This document shows positions 17,211-18,543 of a DNA stretch of 18,543 nucleotides, piece by piece (positions within the stretch are counted from its first letter, which is position 1; every line of letters begins with the position of its first letter). The stretch lies in assembly GCA_027029065.1 (NCBI GenBank), contig JALVGO010000088.1, positions 17,139 to 35,681 on the forward strand, read 5' to 3'. Source of the stretch: Sulfurovum sp. (GTDB taxonomy: Bacteria > Campylobacterota > Campylobacteria > Campylobacterales > Sulfurovaceae). The notes beneath the pieces are model-generated. The model saw only the letters and a program-made list of their open reading frames with translations, was not told the origin of the DNA and ran no database searches. Both the position numbers and the translations under genes were made by a program.

Positions 17211-17328
17211 ATATCTTAGGTATCGGCAAAGACTTTTTTCATTCTTCCTCCTTTTTAAAAGTTTTTGTTGTATCGACCACCCTCGTACAATCTATTCTAT
17301 AGCCCGTCGGTACCTAAGATTACTTTTT
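17211..17328 (+). ncRNA. Candidate structured small RNA with anti-ribosome-site loop
   Basis: Predicted from base pairing, about 118 nt. The closing stem P1 pairs 17213-17226 with 17307-17320: ten Watson-Crick pairs, ATCTTAGGTA with TACCTAAGAT, then four more including two wobbles. Hairpin P2 pairs CAAAGACTTTT (17227-17237) with AAAAGTTTTTG (17257-17267), 11 pairs with one wobble, and displays a 19-nt loop whose core is TTCTTCCTCCTTT. Hairpin P3 pairs TTGTA plus CGA with TCG plus TACAA (17268-17290, one bulge) around the loop CCACCC. P1 is followed by T5 at 17324-17328, as in an intrinsic terminator. A -10 box precedes it correctly. It matches no RNA family that I know. The opposite strand is an alternative, described in the findings. 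Confidence 0.5.
17220..17243 (-). CDS. Possible eight-codon leader peptide inside the structured element
   Basis: On the minus strand an almost ideal ribosome site AAGGAGGAAGA is followed directly by ATG and eight codons reading MKKVFADT, then TAA. Ribosome site and AUG both fall in the P2 loop when the minus strand is folded. The peptide is too short to judge as a gene. It may be coincidental, because the plus-strand loop is simply its complement. The coordinates cover the ATG to the last sense codon; the stop is adjacent at about 17217-17219. Confidence 0.2.
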
Positions 17329-17347
17329 CACTCCAAAATCCTTCAAA

Positions 17348-17353
17348 ATTATA
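17348..17353 (-). promoter_or_regulatory. Possible antisense -10 box facing the RNA element
   Basis: The minus strand reads TATAAT (17353-17348), with an expected start near 17341, about 20 nt before the P1 stem. It would produce an RNA antisense to the small RNA, carrying the ribosome site and the eight-codon ORF at 17220-17243. Confidence 0.3.
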
Positions 17354-17403
17354 TCTTTTTCATCTAAATCGGATAAAACCTATCTTTTTTTCAAAAAACC
17401 TGC

Positions 17404-17409
17404 TATAAT
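17404..17409 (+). promoter_or_regulatory. Extended -10 promoter of the helicase gene
   Basis: TGCTATAAT: a perfect TATAAT with an upstream TGn extension. The predicted start is near 17416, leaving a leader of about 190 nt before the ATG at 17609. Confidence 0.6.
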
Positions 17410-17414
17410 GCGGC

Positions 17415-17608
17415 ACTTTTCTGCAAGAGTGTACTGAACTCCTTTATTTGAGACGCATTGTCTCCTCTATTTTCCACGCTTTAAGCGTGTGACACCAGTT
17501 TGGTATCGGTTGCATAAAACAGGGTTTTACGCCTCTTACATACCGTTGGAACTTTCCAAACGAAGCAAGACAACTTCAACACCGACCATTTTAACACAAA
17601 GACAACAC
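17415..17608 (+). promoter_or_regulatory. Long structured 5' leader of the DEAD-box helicase gene
   Basis: Several hairpins lie in series: CACTTTT/AAGAGTG with loop CTGC near 17415-17432; GAGAC/GTCTC (17450-17464); CACGC/GCGTG within the palindrome CACGCTTTAAGCGTG (17475-17489); TAAAAC/GTTTTA (17515-17529); and TTGGA/TCCAA (17546-17559). The last 50 nt before the ATG are unstructured, A/C-rich and contain no Shine-Dalgarno. In other bacteria, helicase genes of this type have long leaders that control expression at low temperature or by the helicase itself; that this leader does so is inference. Confidence 0.5.
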
Positions 17609-18543
17609 ATGACATTTTCAGATTTCAACCTCAAAGATACGATCCTCGCAGCAGTAACCGAAGCAGGATTCAAAGAACCAAGCCCCGTACAGAAAGAGGC
17701 GATTCCACTTGTGCTTGAAGGGCACGACATGATCGCACAGGCACAGACAGGAACAGGCAAAACCGCAGCATTCGGACTGCCTATCATGAGTATGATGAAA
17801 GCAGACGGTTCTGTTGAAGGGCTGGTTATCGTACCTACCCGCGAACTTGCGATGCAGGTAAGTGACGAGCTTTACCGTTTTGGTAAACTCTCAGGACTTA
17901 AAACCGCCACCGTCTATGGAGGTACCGCTTACGGTAAACAGATCGAGCGTATCAAACAGGCTTCTATCGTCGTTGCCACGCCGGGACGTCTTCAAGACCT
18001 TCTTATGAGCGGAAAGATCAAACTAAACCCCAGGTTTGTCGTACTGGATGAAGCGGATGAAATGCTTGATATGGGCTTCCTCGATGAGATCAAAAACATC
18101 TTTACTTTCCTGCCAAAAGAGCGTCAAACCCTGATGTTTTCCGCAACCATGCCAAAAGCCATCAGAAGACTTGCCGAAGAGATCCTTGAAAACCCCAAAA
18201 CAGTTTCCATTACCAAGTCTGAAAGCACCAACTCAAAAATCACCCAATACTACTATGTCGTACAGGAACGTGAAAGAGATGATGCACTGGTCAGGCTCAT
18301 TGACTACAAAAACCCGGACAAGTGTATTATCTTCTGCCGTATGAAAAAAGAGGTTGACAGACTGGTTGCGCACCTTACCGCACAGGGCTTCAAAGTCAGC
18401 GGTCTGCATGGAGATATGGAGCAGAAACAGCGTGAAGTGACCATCAGAGCCTTTAAAAGCGGCGGTATCGACATCTTTGTAGCAACCGATGTGGCTGCAC
18501 GCGGACTCGATGTCAACGACGTTACGCATGTCTTCAACTACCA
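17609..18543 (+). CDS. deaD: DEAD-box ATP-dependent RNA helicase (cut by the window edge)
   Basis: The open frame runs from ATG 17609 to the window end, giving 311 codons plus two bases, so the 3' part is missing. All motifs expected so far are present: Q-motif around Q28 (PSPVQKEAIP), motif I AQTGTGKT (45-52), Ia PTRELA (76-81), TPGR (124-127), DEAD (147-150), SAT (178-180), and in the second RecA domain GLHGDMEQKQR and VATDVAARGLDV. It unwinds RNA duplexes in ribosome assembly and mRNA turnover, often at low temperature. Naming it deaD is by general resemblance; cshA or rhlE types cannot be separated without the C-terminus. There is no ribosome site before the ATG, but this start gives the standard MTFSDFNL N-terminus. 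Confidence 0.92.
   Translation, partial: MTFSDFNLKDTILAAVTEAGFKEPSPVQKEAIPLVLEGHDMIAQAQTGTGKTAAFGLPIMSMMKADGSVEGLVIVPTRELAMQVSDELYRFGKLSGLKTATVYGGTAYGKQIERIKQASIVVATPGRLQDLLMSGKIKLNPRFVVLDEADEMLDMGFLDEIKNIFTFLPKERQTLMFSATMPKAIRRLAEEILENPKTVSITKSESTNSKITQYYYVVQERERDDALVRLIDYKNPDKCIIFCRMKKEVDRLVAHLTAQGFKVSGLHGDMEQKQREVTIRAFKSGGIDIFVATDVAARGLDVNDVTHVFNY

Larger units (their letters stand above)
17139..17608 (+). other. 470-bp region with no long ORF: small RNA plus helicase leader
   Basis: This AT-rich gap holds two things that I can support: a probable structured RNA at 17211-17328, and the promoter (17404-17409) and roughly 190-nt structured leader of the helicase gene. The first 60 bp (17139-17198) show only AT-rich sequence leading to a -10 box. 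No tRNA, known riboswitch or protein gene longer than eight codons with a ribosome site is visible. Confidence 0.8.

Noticed and set aside
17211..17328. Identity of the structured RNA as SRP RNA, 6S RNA, tmRNA or RNase P RNA
   Set aside because: There is no GGAA-type SRP tetraloop domain, no long 6S-like hairpin with a central bubble, no tRNA-like end, and it is too short for tmRNA or RNase P.

Overview
The window looks like a chromosomal segment of a Campylobacterota (Epsilonproteobacteria) bacterium, probably a Sulfurovum-like relative. The reasons are the protein flavour, the COG3400-type TrkA protein, a BioV-type esterase, and a gene order (tgt / TrkA-like // aroB-mscS-mtaB-ftsH-like-bioV) that I recall being shared with Helicobacter pylori. 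No database search was possible, so the taxonomy is inference.

Layout. 1-1013: an AI-2E-family membrane protein. 1014-1740: an AT-rich DUF4160-DUF2442 gene pair with its own promoter, bracketed by degenerate REP-like hairpins. 1712-8239 (minus): a tightly packed six-gene operon reading aroB, MscS-type channel, mtaB, FtsH-like AAA protein, bioV, NUDIX hydrolase, with genes overlapping or abutting at every junction and a good promoter at 8287-8315. 8331-9764 (minus): TrkA/RCK protein, divergent from tgt (plus), with facing promoters whose start points nearly coincide. A 57-residue two-helix membrane protein is coupled to tgt. 11152-14876 is a patchy accessory stretch: an AT-rich DUF4143 AAA ATPase, a methyltransferase, an orphan HicA-like protein and a secreted nucleoside-hydrolase-like protein. 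14977-17138: SpoIIAA-like protein, cytosolic 5'-nucleotidase, and a gamma-glutamylcyclotransferase-like gene coupled to an unrecognised gene. 17139-17608 has no long ORF but carries a probable structured small RNA and the long leader of a DEAD-box RNA helicase gene that runs off the right edge.

The most interesting points are three. First, a roughly 118-nt three-way-junction RNA (17211-17328) has a 19-nt loop that is the exact complement of a Shine-Dalgarno plus AUG, a second loop is CCACCC, and the opposite strand has its own promoter-like box and a ribosome site inside the same structure. Second, the FtsH-like protein keeps all AAA motifs but has YQGAK where the HEAGH zinc-protease motif should be. 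Third, the secreted 456-residue protein looks like a divergent nucleoside hydrolase. There are no tRNA, rRNA, CRISPR or IS genes that I can see.
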